From contig CAINNJ010000027.1 of the NCBI GenBank assembly GCA_903851195.1, forward strand, positions 183,297-247,296: 64,000 nt of DNA. Direction: 5' to 3'. Under the pieces are notes generated by a model. That model did no database searches, was not told the origin of the DNA, and worked only from the letters and a program-made list of their open reading frames with translations. Below, piece by piece: positions 18,400 through 27,412 of this stretch. This DNA is from an uncultured Acidobacteriia bacterium. GTDB lineage: Bacteria; Acidobacteriota; Terriglobia; Bryobacterales; Bryobacteraceae. Positions within the stretch are counted from its first letter, which is position 1. Each line of letters opens with the position of its first letter. Position numbers and translations under genes: made by a program.

Positions 18400-20598
18400 T
18401 CAGCGTTGTGCCTTCAGCGTGCGGAAGGTGCCTTGCCGGGCGCTGTTGGCGCCGCTGAGCTGGTAATAGTAGACAGTGTCGGGCGACAACCCGTCGATGG
18501 CGCGTTCGCGTTGTCCTTCCCCTGCCGGATACTTGTGGTTAAAGGCCAGCCGGCTCATATCCGCATACGGACTCACCCGGATCGTTACGTCCTCGGGACC
18601 GTCCCAACGCACCGTCGCGCCCTTTTCTCCCGGCCGGATCTCGACCTTACGGATTTCCCCGCTCAGATCCACCTCCGCCCAAAGCAGGCTGTTCTGTTCC
18701 GGCAGCCCCAGATTGCTGCTGATTCCGATATACCGGCCGTCCCTGGAAATGCCGGCCTCCGGAGCGGCCCAATACGTATTCAGATTCCCGTGCTCGGCCC
18801 AGATCTTCGACCGGTGCGCAGCGATTCGCCGCACTTCTCCGCCGAGGTGGAAAAACACAATCTCGTCCCGGTTTGGCGCGGCAGGCGTCCATTGCTTCGC
18901 TTCCGCGACGTGCCCCGTCTTCCTCTGATATTTTCCGCTGCAGCTCCGGTCGAGTTCCAGGGTCCGGGAGTCGATCACGCGGACGCGGCCCACTCCGTTG
19001 ACCCCGGACATCTCCCCCACCCCGCCCACCGCAACTTCCATCCCGGTCCGGAACGGATGGTCGGAGGCCAGTTGAACCACGCACGAGGATCCGCTCTTCA
19101 CGTCCGCGACGGTCCAGTTCGGAATGCCGCCGGGCGTGCTCACCACATACCCGCTGGTCACGCAGTCCCCGCTCCAGTTGCACCCGAAATGATAATCGGA
19201 CCAGAATGCGCCGCCGTACACGGAGTAGAGCAGGGAAAGCCCCCCTCCCTCCTCCACGGGCCGGGTCATTTTCTCCCGTTTGTTCAGCTGCGCGCTCGCC
19301 ACGAAAGTCTTATTCCCGTAAGGGTCATACCAGTTCCAGAAGAGGACCTGACGCCCCTCGTCGTCCTGCGAAACGTCGGAATGCGGCGTAATAATTTCGG
19401 ACGGCATCTCGAATTCGTAGGCCAGATTCTTCGCTTCCGTGTTCACACTGAAGACGTGCGCCCGGGGTTCCGAAAGAATCAGCACGTATCTCTTGCCCGA
19501 TTCCCGGTCCACCTGCGTGACCTGCGGAAAGTCCACCAGCCGTAACCCGAGTTTTGCGTAACTCGCGCAGAACAAGTGCTCTTCCTGATTTGCCGGCTTC
19601 AGATCGTTCAGATCGAGAGCGCAAACCATGCTCTGCTTGCCGTCCGTGAACACCCACCAGTTATCGTCGGTATTGTCCGCCGTCCCGCCCGTATCCAGCG
19701 CCGCCAGCGACGGACGAGCCCCGCTCGGCCGGCTGTAATCCGCCGCGATCGTGAGGGCGCCGGTCACCACATTCCGGTTGCCGATTTTTCCGTCCTTCAC
19801 GAACCAGATGCGTTCTTCAATGTTCGGATCCCACACCGTTTGGGCGAGACCGGAGGTGGAAAAGCGATCTCCGACCGGACGGCTCTTCTCCCGGTCCCAG
19901 ACGACCAAAAAACCCTCGGAATCGCCCGCGAGCATGTACTTGGCGTTTGCCGAGAACACTCGCACCGTGGAGTATTCCATGGGATACCCGGATGGCGTGA
20001 CGCGATGCACCGGCGACCCGAACTGCGGGTCTGTCCAGACATCTCCCGGTTTCCTGAGGCCTTCGAGGCTCTTCGCGGGCTGCTCGTCGGCAATATCGCA
20101 GGTGTCTTCCTGCAGCATTTGGGGGTGGGAATTACGACAGCCTTGGGGATACCCGCTCCGGTAGAAAACCGGCAGGTAGGGCTGACGGCGGTTGACGGTT
20201 AACCGGATGTTCCACCGCTGCGCGCCGATCGTCAGAACCGCCGTATGCACGCCGGGCGGGAGGTTTTCCGATCCCAGACCAATGAACGAGACAACGGCGT
20301 CGCCCGGATCCGAATCCGGCTTCGGCTTTACCGAAAAACAAGTCTGGCCGCAGGCGTTGAGCAACTCCCCCGTCACCGTGGCCTTCCAGCCGGCGCCCGC
20401 CGAAACCCGGATCCGCTGATCCACCGGGTACGCCGTGCTGTTCCACGGATACGGCTGGCCCTGCCGCATGCTGAATTCCAGCGTCTGCTGCGCCCTGAGT
20501 TCCCTGCCGCATCCCGTGGAAATCAGCCAGATTATAAGGATTCCCGCCGGAACCCGCCTGCACCCGTCCCAAACGCTGGTTTTCATCTTTTCTTTCAT
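18400..20598 (-). CDS. Secreted beta-propeller-like protein, paralogue of 10788-13361
   Basis: A 732-residue exported protein with a basic, hydrophobic N-terminus (GILIIWLISTGCG). A Cys after STG could be a weak lipobox. The layout matches the gene at 10788-13361: an Ig-like N-domain (IRVSAGAGWKATVTGELLNA), a repeat region (GDVWTDPQFGSPVHRVTP, FSANAKYMLAGDSEGFLVVW) and a short fibronectin-like end (ITIRV-type strands, DTVYYYQLSG). MKEKMKT offers two starts 12 bases apart. No catalytic motif is seen. Like its paralogue it probably acts at the surface, perhaps on the exported glycan, but this is unproven. Confidence 0.72.
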   Translation of the reverse strand: MKEKMKTSVWDGCRRVPAGILIIWLISTGCGRELRAQQTLEFSMRQGQPYPWNSTAYPVDQRIRVSAGAGWKATVTGELLNACGQTCFSVKPKPDSDPGDAVVSFIGLGSENLPPGVHTAVLTIGAQRWNIRLTVNRRQPYLPVFYRSGYPQGCRNSHPQMLQEDTCDIADEQPAKSLEGLRKPGDVWTDPQFGSPVHRVTPSGYPMEYSTVRVFSANAKYMLAGDSEGFLVVWDREKSRPVGDRFSTSGLAQTVWDPNIEERIWFVKDGKIGNRNVVTGALTIAADYSRPSGARPSLAALDTGGTADNTDDNWWVFTDGKQSMVCALDLNDLKPANQEEHLFCASYAKLGLRLVDFPQVTQVDRESGKRYVLILSEPRAHVFSVNTEAKNLAYEFEMPSEIITPHSDVSQDDEGRQVLFWNWYDPYGNKTFVASAQLNKREKMTRPVEEGGGLSLLYSVYGGAFWSDYHFGCNWSGDCVTSGYVVSTPGGIPNWTVADVKSGSSCVVQLASDHPFRTGMEVAVGGVGEMSGVNGVGRVRVIDSRTLELDRSCSGKYQRKTGHVAEAKQWTPAAPNRDEIVFFHLGGEVRRIAAHRSKIWAEHGNLNTYWAAPEAGISRDGRYIGISSNLGLPEQNSLLWAEVDLSGEIRKVEIRPGEKGATVRWDGPEDVTIRVSPYADMSRLAFNHKYPAGEGQRERAIDGLSPDTVYYYQLSGANSARQGTFRTLKAQR

Positions 20599-20696
20599 CG
20601 ACTGTAGTCGGCGCGCCGCCCCGCCGCCGCCCGATTCCGCGCGCGCAAAAGAGGGGAAAGCCCGCCAGACCTCACTATAACTCCGCCGGCGGTTCG

Positions 20697-21416
20697 CTAC
20701 GCCCTCTCCAGAACCGCCAGCAGCGACTGTCCGAACGGAGGCCGAATGCAGCTCTCCAGCGTCGAAAGAACCGGCACCAGACGGTCGAAAGCTTCAATCT
20801 GCGCCGCCGACTGTTCCGTTCTCTTCAGAATCTTCGCGTTCGCCCACCACCCGAAAAAACCGAGCGGATTCATATAACGGAGCGTTCTGACCGTGAATCC
20901 GGCCGACGTGGCGACCCGGCCCAGGGAACGCCGCGTGTACCGCCGGTAGTGGCCCAGACGCGCGTCGATTTCTCCGTAAAGCGATTCGAAGGCGGGCACC
21001 ATCAGCACTACCCGCCCGCCAACCGGGCAGATCTCCGCCATGCGCCGCAGCAGGAGTTCATCGTCCGCGATATGCTCCAGCACATTCAGGCAGACGATGG
21101 AGTCGAACCCGTACCGTTTCAGATCGGCGAAGTCGGGTGACTCGGCGTCCTGCAAACAGCCGACATAGCCCGGGAGATCCGCAAACCGGCTGTTCCAGAT
21201 CCGGATACAGTTCGGATCGCAGTCCACGCCCACCACCAGTTCGCGATCCTGCAGATGCCGGGAGAAATTGCCCGCTCCGCATCCCACTTCCAGCACCCGG
21301 CGGCCCAGTTCCGCTTTCGCCAGCCGGGCCTGCCACAGAAAATATTGCGGAGCGCCCTCCATGAGTTTCTGGTCGGCTACCCTATACTCGGTGGTTGCAT
21401 GGACTTCGCGCTTCAT
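20697..21416 (-). CDS. Class I SAM-dependent methyltransferase
   Basis: A 239-residue Rossmann methyltransferase. Motif I is VLEVGCGAGNFSRHL, the acidic ribose-binding end of strand 2 is VGVDCDPN, and motif IV is IVCLNVLEHIADDELLLRRM, then VVLMVPAFESLYGEID and HYRRYTRRSLGRV. The pattern is common for small-molecule or glycan O-methyltransferases next to GT2 genes. It is divergent from the GT2 gene at 21500, with 83 bases between the starts. The substrate cannot be told. Confidence 0.85.
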   Translation of the reverse strand: MKREVHATTEYRVADQKLMEGAPQYFLWQARLAKAELGRRVLEVGCGAGNFSRHLQDRELVVGVDCDPNCIRIWNSRFADLPGYVGCLQDAESPDFADLKRYGFDSIVCLNVLEHIADDELLLRRMAEICPVGGRVVLMVPAFESLYGEIDARLGHYRRYTRRSLGRVATSAGFTVRTLRYMNPLGFFGWWANAKILKRTEQSAAQIEAFDRLVPVLSTLESCIRPPFGQSLLAVLERA

Positions 21417-21499
21417 CGTTCTCCGTTTCCTGCCCGCTCCCCGGACGGAAGCCGGATAACAAAGTGGCTCGCGACGCCCGGCTCCCTGCCTGACCTCCT

Positions 21500-22453
21500 A
21501 TGCTGCCATCGTTTCCGGCCGGCGCTCCCGGCGAAATCGCGGTTTTGATTCCCTGCTTTAACGAGGCCGGGACCGTAGCCTCGGTGGTGCGTTCCTTCCT
21601 TGCCGTGCTGCCGGGCGCGGTCGTGTATGTTTACGATAACAACTCGGTGGATAACACGTCCGAAGAGGCGCGCCAGGCCGGCGCCGTCGTGCGCCGTGAA
21701 CCCGTGCAGGGCAAGGGCATGGTGGTGCGCCGGATGTTTGCCGACGTGGAGGCGGATTATTACATCCTGGTGGACGGCGACGGCACGTATGACGCTTCCG
21801 CCGCCCCGGACATGATCCGGCTGGCGCGCCTCGAAAATCTTGCCATGCTGGTCGCGCGCCGCGTGGAAGACTCCGCGGGCGTCTGGCGTTCCGGTCACAG
21901 ACTCGGCAACCGTCTGTTCAGCGCCGCCGTCGCCGGCCTCTTCGGAGCGCGTTTTACCGATATCCTTTCCGGTTACCGGGTTTTTTCCCGCCCTTTTGTA
22001 AAATCCTTCCCCGTGTTTTGCGGTGGTTTTGAAATCGAAGCGGAACTGACCGTGCATGCGCTCACGCTCGGTCTTCCGGTGGCCGAAATGGCCACGGTCT
22101 ACCGGGAACGCCCCGCCGGGTCGGTCAGCAAACTGAAAACCTGCAGCGACGGCTTCCGTATCCTCCGGGCCATCGTCATCCTGTTCCGCAACGAAAGGCC
22201 ATTCTCGTTTTTCGGAAGTCTGGGTCTTTTCTTCCTGCTGCTGGCCGGCGGCCTCGGCTGGCCCGTCGTCGCCACGTTTCTCGAAACCGGACTCGTGCCT
22301 CGATTCCCCACCGCAATCCTCGCCACCGGCCTCGCGCTTTACTCCCTGATCATGTTTGCCTGCGGTCTGATTCTCGATACCGTCACCAAGGGCCGCCGGG
22401 AGATGAAAGTGCTTTTCTATCTGAACGCCCTTCGCGCCAGAGCCAACTCCTGA
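21500..22453 (+). CDS. GT2 family glycosyltransferase (dolichyl-phosphate-mannose synthase-like)
   Basis: A 317-residue protein. A GT-A domain (residues 10-225) has IPCFNEAGTVASVVRSF, YDNNSVDNTSEEA and VDGDGTYDASAAPDM (the D-x-D metal site). The DPM-synthase-like stretch DILSGYRVFSRPFVKSFP follows. Two C-terminal membrane helices (FFLLLAGGLGWPVVATFL, ALYSLIMFACGLILDTV) anchor it. Such enzymes make polyprenyl-phosphate sugars used as donors in the periplasm. That would fit the GT39-like transferase at 41550, though the link is inferred. Confidence 0.86.
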   Translation: MLPSFPAGAPGEIAVLIPCFNEAGTVASVVRSFLAVLPGAVVYVYDNNSVDNTSEEARQAGAVVRREPVQGKGMVVRRMFADVEADYYILVDGDGTYDASAAPDMIRLARLENLAMLVARRVEDSAGVWRSGHRLGNRLFSAAVAGLFGARFTDILSGYRVFSRPFVKSFPVFCGGFEIEAELTVHALTLGLPVAEMATVYRERPAGSVSKLKTCSDGFRILRAIVILFRNERPFSFFGSLGLFFLLLAGGLGWPVVATFLETGLVPRFPTAILATGLALYSLIMFACGLILDTVTKGRREMKVLFYLNALRARANS

Positions 22454-22469
22454 TGCCCGCGGCCGTTCG

Positions 22470-23105
22470 TCAGATCCAGCCGTGGACCGCGTACCAGACC
22501 CACTTCGCCGTTTCCTTCGAAAGCTCGAATGCCAGGGGCCATCTTTGCGCCCAGATCGTCCACCGTTTGCGGACGTCCGGCACCGGCACGGGCCGCCAGT
22601 GAAGCCCCATTCGTTCGCTCACCCGGAGGGCGCGCCCGGAATGGTAATCGCTCGTCAGAAATCCTTTATCTCCGGCCAGCTTTTCCATCACGGGCCGGCT
22701 CATCCGGAAGTTCTCGAGCGTGGTCCCCGACCCTTCTTCCGTCAGAATCGCGCTGGCGGGTATTCCGTGGCCCAGCAGAAAATCCCGCATTTCCCGGGCC
22801 AGCGGCGGGGAGTCCCCGTAGTCGCGCTGCACGCCTCCGCTTACCACCAGAAACCGAACCTTCCCCTGCCTCCAGAAACGGACCGCATAATTCAGCCGGA
22901 TGTAGCTGGAAAATCCCAGCAGTCCGGGGGCCTGCTGATCGCCTCCGAGAATGAGCAGCACGGGCGGAATATCCTGCGTCCAGCGGGATTCCAGCAAAGA
23001 CGTCCAGGCGATTTCGATCGGCGTGCAGGTCACCAGAAGAAAGCAGAGCGAGAAAGTCACGGCCGCTCTTTTCAGCCAAATTACGGCTTTTTGTCCGCGA
23101 TTCAA
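22470..23105 (-). CDS. YdcF/ElyC/SanA family (DUF218) envelope protein
   Basis: A 211-residue protein with one N-terminal membrane helix (AAVTFSLCFLLVTCTPIEIA) and a DUF218 domain: PPVLLILGGDQQ, FLVVSGGVQRD, ILTEEGSGTTLENFRMSR and FLTSDYHSGRALRVSERMG. DUF218 proteins (ElyC, SanA) influence envelope and undecaprenyl-phosphate metabolism. Its place in a polyprenyl-linked glycan locus agrees with that. It converges with the GT2 gene, 16 bases away. Confidence 0.82.
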   Translation of the reverse strand: MNRGQKAVIWLKRAAVTFSLCFLLVTCTPIEIAWTSLLESRWTQDIPPVLLILGGDQQAPGLLGFSSYIRLNYAVRFWRQGKVRFLVVSGGVQRDYGDSPPLAREMRDFLLGHGIPASAILTEEGSGTTLENFRMSRPVMEKLAGDKGFLTSDYHSGRALRVSERMGLHWRPVPVPDVRKRWTIWAQRWPLAFELSKETAKWVWYAVHGWI

Positions 23106-23234
23106 GTTTCTTCATAATAGCGAATACCGCTTTGAAACCCTCCCGATGCATTTCGGGATCCCGCTGTCGCGCGTCCTGAATTTCGGTGCTAGCATCTGCC
23201 GTGTGGAGTGTGGTTCTCTCCATCTTTCTTTGAC

Positions 23235-24101
23235 ATGCACCGTCCCTCACTGACCGAAGAGAATGCAATACTGCGCCTTGGTCAAGGCGATTGGGCTCCT
23301 TTCAACCTCGAGATGCCAGTCATCGAGGAAGCGGCCCGAGACTGGGCGAGGCAACTCGCAGGCGTGGAAAAACCGTGGTTATGCTGGAATATCAGCCCGT
23401 CGTGGTGCTTGTTGCAGCAGAGGCTTGTCAGGCATATTGGCTGGACTCCGGTAGTCGGCTTCGATCCCAAGTACGGCCTGCCTCCCCTCGTGGACAACGC
23501 CGTGCTGATCGATTTCAACTCCCGGCTCCGCCTGCCGCAGATGTACATGATCTTTCCGGTTGAGTTTGCCTGGTTGTTTGCCCCGCGTCTGGCATTTTGG
23601 CATTCCGATCTTCTCTGCCGGATTCCCTTTCTCACGCGCGTCGCCGCCGTGTTCGACAAGCTGAACGACGGCGAAATGTCCGCCGTCTGGGATTATGGCG
23701 GCCGCAGCAAACTGTTCGACTATAAGTCGCATCGTTACTACGAGGTGCTGGGCTGCATGTCGCGGGGCGCGAGCCGCGACAACTTCGCCAAAGGCTGCGG
23801 CTGGTGGCGCAATACGTTCCTGCATCCCAACGTTGCCACGCGGGCCGAACGCGCCGCCCGGGAGAAAATCTGCTATGACAACGGCTATGGAGTCATGTAC
23901 TGGAAACGCCGGTACGGCGGCGTCGTCCGCAGTCTGAGCCTGCGCGAAACTGCGGAAGGGCACTGCAGTGAAATCGGTAACTCAGATTACCGGAATCTTC
24001 CCGACCATTACGAAGCGGAACGGAACACGGGTCGGGAGATGGAACTGAACTATGACCTCGAACAGGTCTGTAAGCGGCTGGGGATCGAGCGCTTTCTCTG
24101 A
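23235..24101 (+). CDS. Conserved-looking protein of unknown function
   Basis: A 288-residue soluble protein from the ATG at 23235 (MHRPSLTEEN); a GTG at 23208 adds nine residues. It is rich in Trp, Tyr and Arg (WLCWNISPSWCLLQQRLVRH, GCGWWRNTFLHPN). It has no signal peptide, no membrane helix and no nucleotide-binding loop that I recognise. HCSEIGNSDYRNLPDHYE and YDNGYGVMYWKRRYGG look like conserved blocks. It lies between the YdcF gene and the second asnB operon, suggesting a part in glycan synthesis. I do not recognise the family. A glycosyltransferase-like or surface-carbohydrate protein is possible. Confidence 0.6.
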   Translation: MHRPSLTEENAILRLGQGDWAPFNLEMPVIEEAARDWARQLAGVEKPWLCWNISPSWCLLQQRLVRHIGWTPVVGFDPKYGLPPLVDNAVLIDFNSRLRLPQMYMIFPVEFAWLFAPRLAFWHSDLLCRIPFLTRVAAVFDKLNDGEMSAVWDYGGRSKLFDYKSHRYYEVLGCMSRGASRDNFAKGCGWWRNTFLHPNVATRAERAAREKICYDNGYGVMYWKRRYGGVVRSLSLRETAEGHCSEIGNSDYRNLPDHYEAERNTGREMELNYDLEQVCKRLGIERFL

Positions 24102-24104
24102 ACC

Positions 24105-24158
24105 TTTCGCGCGCCGGGTTGTGGCCGGGCCGCCACGGTCGCCACATCCCGGCGCGAA
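24105..24158. terminator. Long GC-rich hairpin after the unknown gene
   Basis: TTCGCGC..CGGGTTGTGGC pairs with GCCACATCCCGGCGCGAA across a 15-base loop, with two bulged bases. It starts four bases after the stop of the upstream gene. No clear T-run follows, so the terminator call is moderate. Confidence 0.5.
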
Positions 24159-24275
24159 ATCGGCGGCCGGTTTACGGGCGCAAGGCCCGGTTCGCACCCC
24201 CGGGCCCGCGAAAATCCGGATTTTGAAAGCCTTTTGTAAAACTGCATTTCAGACCGCGTCTGGTAAAACAGAAGA

Positions 24276-26228
24276 ATGTGCGGGATAGCCGGATTTATTA
24301 CACTTCACTCCTCCCCCGGCGACGCGGCTACCCTGGCGCGCATGACTTCCGCAATCGCCCACCGTGGTCCGGACGACACCGGTGTTCTGCACTCTGCGCC
24401 CGCTTTTCTGGGCCAGCGCCGGCTCAGCATCGTCGATCTCGCCGGAGGCCATCAGCCGATCTTCAACGAAGACGGTTCGCTCGCCATCGTCTATAACGGC
24501 GAAGTTTTCAACCACTCCGCCGTGCGCCCTCTGCTGGAAGCCGCCGGCCACGTTTACCGCACCCGTTCGGATACCGAAACCCTGCTGCACGCCTGGGAAG
24601 AGTGGGGGCCCGCTTCTCTCGAACGCTTCCGCGGCATGTTCGCCTTCGCCATCTGGGATGCCAAACGCCAGGTCCTGACGGCGGCACGCGACCGCCTCGG
24701 CATCAAGCCCTTCTATTACTACTGGGATGGCCGTTTCTTTGCGTTCGCCAGTGAAATCAAGGCTCTCCTGGCCCACCCCGCCATCTCGGCCGAGCCCCAT
24801 GACAGCCTGCTGAGCGAGTATCTCGCCTTCGGCTATACCAGCGGTGAGGAGACCCTCTTCCGCGGCATCCGCAAACTTCCTCCCGGGCACTGGCTGCAAT
24901 GGTCCTGCAACGCGGGCGGCGCCCCGCACCTGAAACTGGAACGTTACTGGGACGTGCCCGACACCGCGCCCGACGAGTCTCTGACCGAGGCCGACTGGAT
25001 CTCCACCGTCCGGCAGGGCCTTGAAGAAACCGTCCGCCTGCGCCTCATGGCCGATGTGCCGCTCGGGGCCTTCCTCAGCGGCGGCGTGGATTCCAGCGCC
25101 ATTACGGCTCTCATGCAGGGCATGGTGCCGGGCCGCGTGCGCACCTTCAGCGTGGGCTACCAGGAGCAGCAGTTCAGTGAACTGGCCTACGCCCGCCAGG
25201 TCGCCGAACGCCTCAATACCGAGCACCAGGAAGTCGTGGTCGGCCGCGACGACTTCTTCGCCGCCCTGGGCCCTCTCATCTATCAGGAAGACGAGCCCAT
25301 CACCTGGCCCTCCAGCGTGCCCCTGTATTTCGTCTCCCGCCTCGCCTCCCGCAGCGTGAAAGTGGTTCTCACCGGCGAGGGCAGCGATGAACTCTTCGGC
25401 GGTTACGAGCGCTATAGCTGGACCCGGCTCAACCTCGCCGCCGGCCGCGCCTGGAATGTTCTTCCCGCTCCGCTGCGCCGCTGGACTTCGAACTTCATTG
25501 CCTCCTCCGGTCTGCTCCGCGCCGACATGCGGCGCAAGCTCTCCCATACTTTTCTGGGACGCGAGAACTCCATCGAATCGCTTCTGCTCGATAACTTTCT
25601 GAGCGCCTTCTCGCCGGATCAGCAACGGGATCTGCTTCGCACGCCGCCCGGCGACATCTACGGCAATTATCTTCGCTTCTGGAACAGCCGCCCCGGACGT
25701 TCCACCCTGGCGAGAATGCTCTATGCCGACCAGAAAACCTACCTGGTGCAACTGCTCATGAAGCAGGACCGCATGAGCATGGCCGCCTCCATCGAAAGCC
25801 GCGTGCCCTTTCTCGACCACCACTTCCTCGCCATGGCCATGCGGATCCCCGACCGGTTCAAAATTCATGGCCGCGAGCAGAAATACATTTTTAAGAAAGC
25901 GGTGGAAGATCTGCTGCCGCGCGAGATCGTCTACCGGCGCAAAATGGGCTTTCCCACGCCCCTGAAACAATGGCTGCGCGAACCGGCGCTCGCCGGTCGG
26001 CTGGACTCCCTCGCCGCTCCCGACAGCTTCATCTCCCGGTGGACGCAACCCCGGGAAGTGGCGCGCATTGTGGCCGCGCATCGCGCCGGGCAGATCGATG
26101 CGACGGACCGGATCTGGCGCCTGCTCAATCTTGAACTCTGGGGCCGCCGCTTCTTTGTTTCCGGAGAGCCGCAACGCGACGCCGCGGACGAACTCACCGC
26201 CATCGGCGCCGGGCTGCACGCGCGATGA
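24276..26228 (+). CDS. asnB: Asparagine synthase-type amidotransferase (second copy)
   Basis: A 650-residue class II amidotransferase: Met-Cys start (MCGIAGFITL), glutaminase motifs AHRGPDDTG, YNGEVFNHS and RSDTETLLHAW, then the synthetase with LSGGVDSSAI and TGEGSDELFGGYERY. It ends with a 25-residue Ala-rich tail. It is clearly diverged from the copy at 5014 rather than a recent duplicate. It heads a tight operon (asnB, GT4, GT2, methyltransferase), each junction an ATGA overlap. Expected to amidate a carboxylate on a sugar of the polymer or make Asn; context favours the former. Confidence 0.9.
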   Translation: MCGIAGFITLHSSPGDAATLARMTSAIAHRGPDDTGVLHSAPAFLGQRRLSIVDLAGGHQPIFNEDGSLAIVYNGEVFNHSAVRPLLEAAGHVYRTRSDTETLLHAWEEWGPASLERFRGMFAFAIWDAKRQVLTAARDRLGIKPFYYYWDGRFFAFASEIKALLAHPAISAEPHDSLLSEYLAFGYTSGEETLFRGIRKLPPGHWLQWSCNAGGAPHLKLERYWDVPDTAPDESLTEADWISTVRQGLEETVRLRLMADVPLGAFLSGGVDSSAITALMQGMVPGRVRTFSVGYQEQQFSELAYARQVAERLNTEHQEVVVGRDDFFAALGPLIYQEDEPITWPSSVPLYFVSRLASRSVKVVLTGEGSDELFGGYERYSWTRLNLAAGRAWNVLPAPLRRWTSNFIASSGLLRADMRRKLSHTFLGRENSIESLLLDNFLSAFSPDQQRDLLRTPPGDIYGNYLRFWNSRPGRSTLARMLYADQKTYLVQLLMKQDRMSMAASIESRVPFLDHHFLAMAMRIPDRFKIHGREQKYIFKKAVEDLLPREIVYRRKMGFPTPLKQWLREPALAGRLDSLAAPDSFISRWTQPREVARIVAAHRAGQIDATDRIWRLLNLELWGRRFFVSGEPQRDAADELTAIGAGLHAR

Positions 26229-27412
26229 AAATCCTCTGGATCAAAACGGATTTCCTGCATCCCACCAATCGCGGCGGGCAGATCCGCACCTTGGGGATGA
26301 TGCGGGAACTCCACCGCAATCACGAAATTCACTACCTCGCTCTCGACAACGGCGAATTCCCTGAAGGGCCCGCCCGCGCCGGCGAGTATTCCTCGTTTCA
26401 GTACGCGGTGCCCCACCACCCGCCGTCGAAAACATCTCCCGCCTTCGCCCTGCAGTTGCTCCGCGGTCTGCTGTCTCCCTTGCCGGTCGCGGTGGCGCGT
26501 TACGAATCCGCCGAACTGCGCCGCCAGGTGGAACTTCTCACGAAGACCCACCGCTTCGATGCCATCGTCTGCGACTTCCTGTTTCCGGCCGTCAATCTGC
26601 CCGATCTTTCCGTCGCCTCCGTCTTCCAGCACAACGTGGAAGCGATGATCTGGAAGCGCCACGCCCAACACGGCCGCACGCCCCTCCATCGCTGGTATTT
26701 CCGCGGCCAGTACCAGAAAATGCTGGCCTGCGAGAAGAAGGTCTGCCGCGCCGCCCGCCGCGTGATCGCCGTGTCCGAAACCGACGCCGATACCTTCCGC
26801 CGGGAATACGGTCTGCAGGATGTCCCCTGGGTTCCCACCGGCGTGGATGTGGACTACTTCACCCCTCCCGACACCGAAGTGCCGCCTCACGCGGACCTCG
26901 TCTTCGTCGGCTCCATGGACTGGATGCCCAATATCGACGCGGCGCTCTGGTTCGCCGCAGAGATTCTGCCCCGCATTCGGGAACGCCGCCCGGAGACCAC
27001 CGTGGCCTTCGCGGGCCGCCATCCCACTCCCGAAATTCAGGCCCTCGCCCAAAAGATCCCCGGCTTCCAGGTCACCGGGACCGTCCCGGACATCCGCCCC
27101 TGGTTGCACGGAGCGAAGGTCAGCATCGTCCCCTTGCGGATCGGCGGCGGAACGCGGCTCAAGATCTACGAAGCGATGGCGGCCCGCTGCCCGGTCGTCT
27201 CCACCGCCATCGGCGCGGAGGGTCTCGACTGCAGCCAGGGCAACAACATCCTCCTCGCCGACAGCCCCGCCGATTTCGCGGCTGCCTGTCTTGACCTTCT
27301 CGGGGACGCGGAGAAACGGCGGCGTATCGGAACCGCCGCCAGAGAATTCGTCGCCTCCACGTATTCCTGGGCCAGCGTCGCCGCGCGTTTCGAACAGGCA
27401 CTCTTCGCATGA
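26225..27412 (+). CDS. GT4 family glycosyltransferase
   Basis: A 395-residue GT-B enzyme. The N-terminus MKILWIKTDFLHPTNRGGQI is typical of GT4 members in exosortase-type EPS loci. The C-terminal domain has DLVFVGSMDWMPNIDA, VAFAGRHPTPE, VSIVPLRIGGGTRLKIYEAM and GCPVVSTAIGAEGL-like sequence. Both ends overlap neighbours by four bases, so its expression depends on asnB translation. Donor sugar unknown. Confidence 0.88.
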   Translation: MKILWIKTDFLHPTNRGGQIRTLGMMRELHRNHEIHYLALDNGEFPEGPARAGEYSSFQYAVPHHPPSKTSPAFALQLLRGLLSPLPVAVARYESAELRRQVELLTKTHRFDAIVCDFLFPAVNLPDLSVASVFQHNVEAMIWKRHAQHGRTPLHRWYFRGQYQKMLACEKKVCRAARRVIAVSETDADTFRREYGLQDVPWVPTGVDVDYFTPPDTEVPPHADLVFVGSMDWMPNIDAALWFAAEILPRIRERRPETTVAFAGRHPTPEIQALAQKIPGFQVTGTVPDIRPWLHGAKVSIVPLRIGGGTRLKIYEAMAARCPVVSTAIGAEGLDCSQGNNILLADSPADFAAACLDLLGDAEKRRRIGTAAREFVASTYSWASVAARFEQALFA

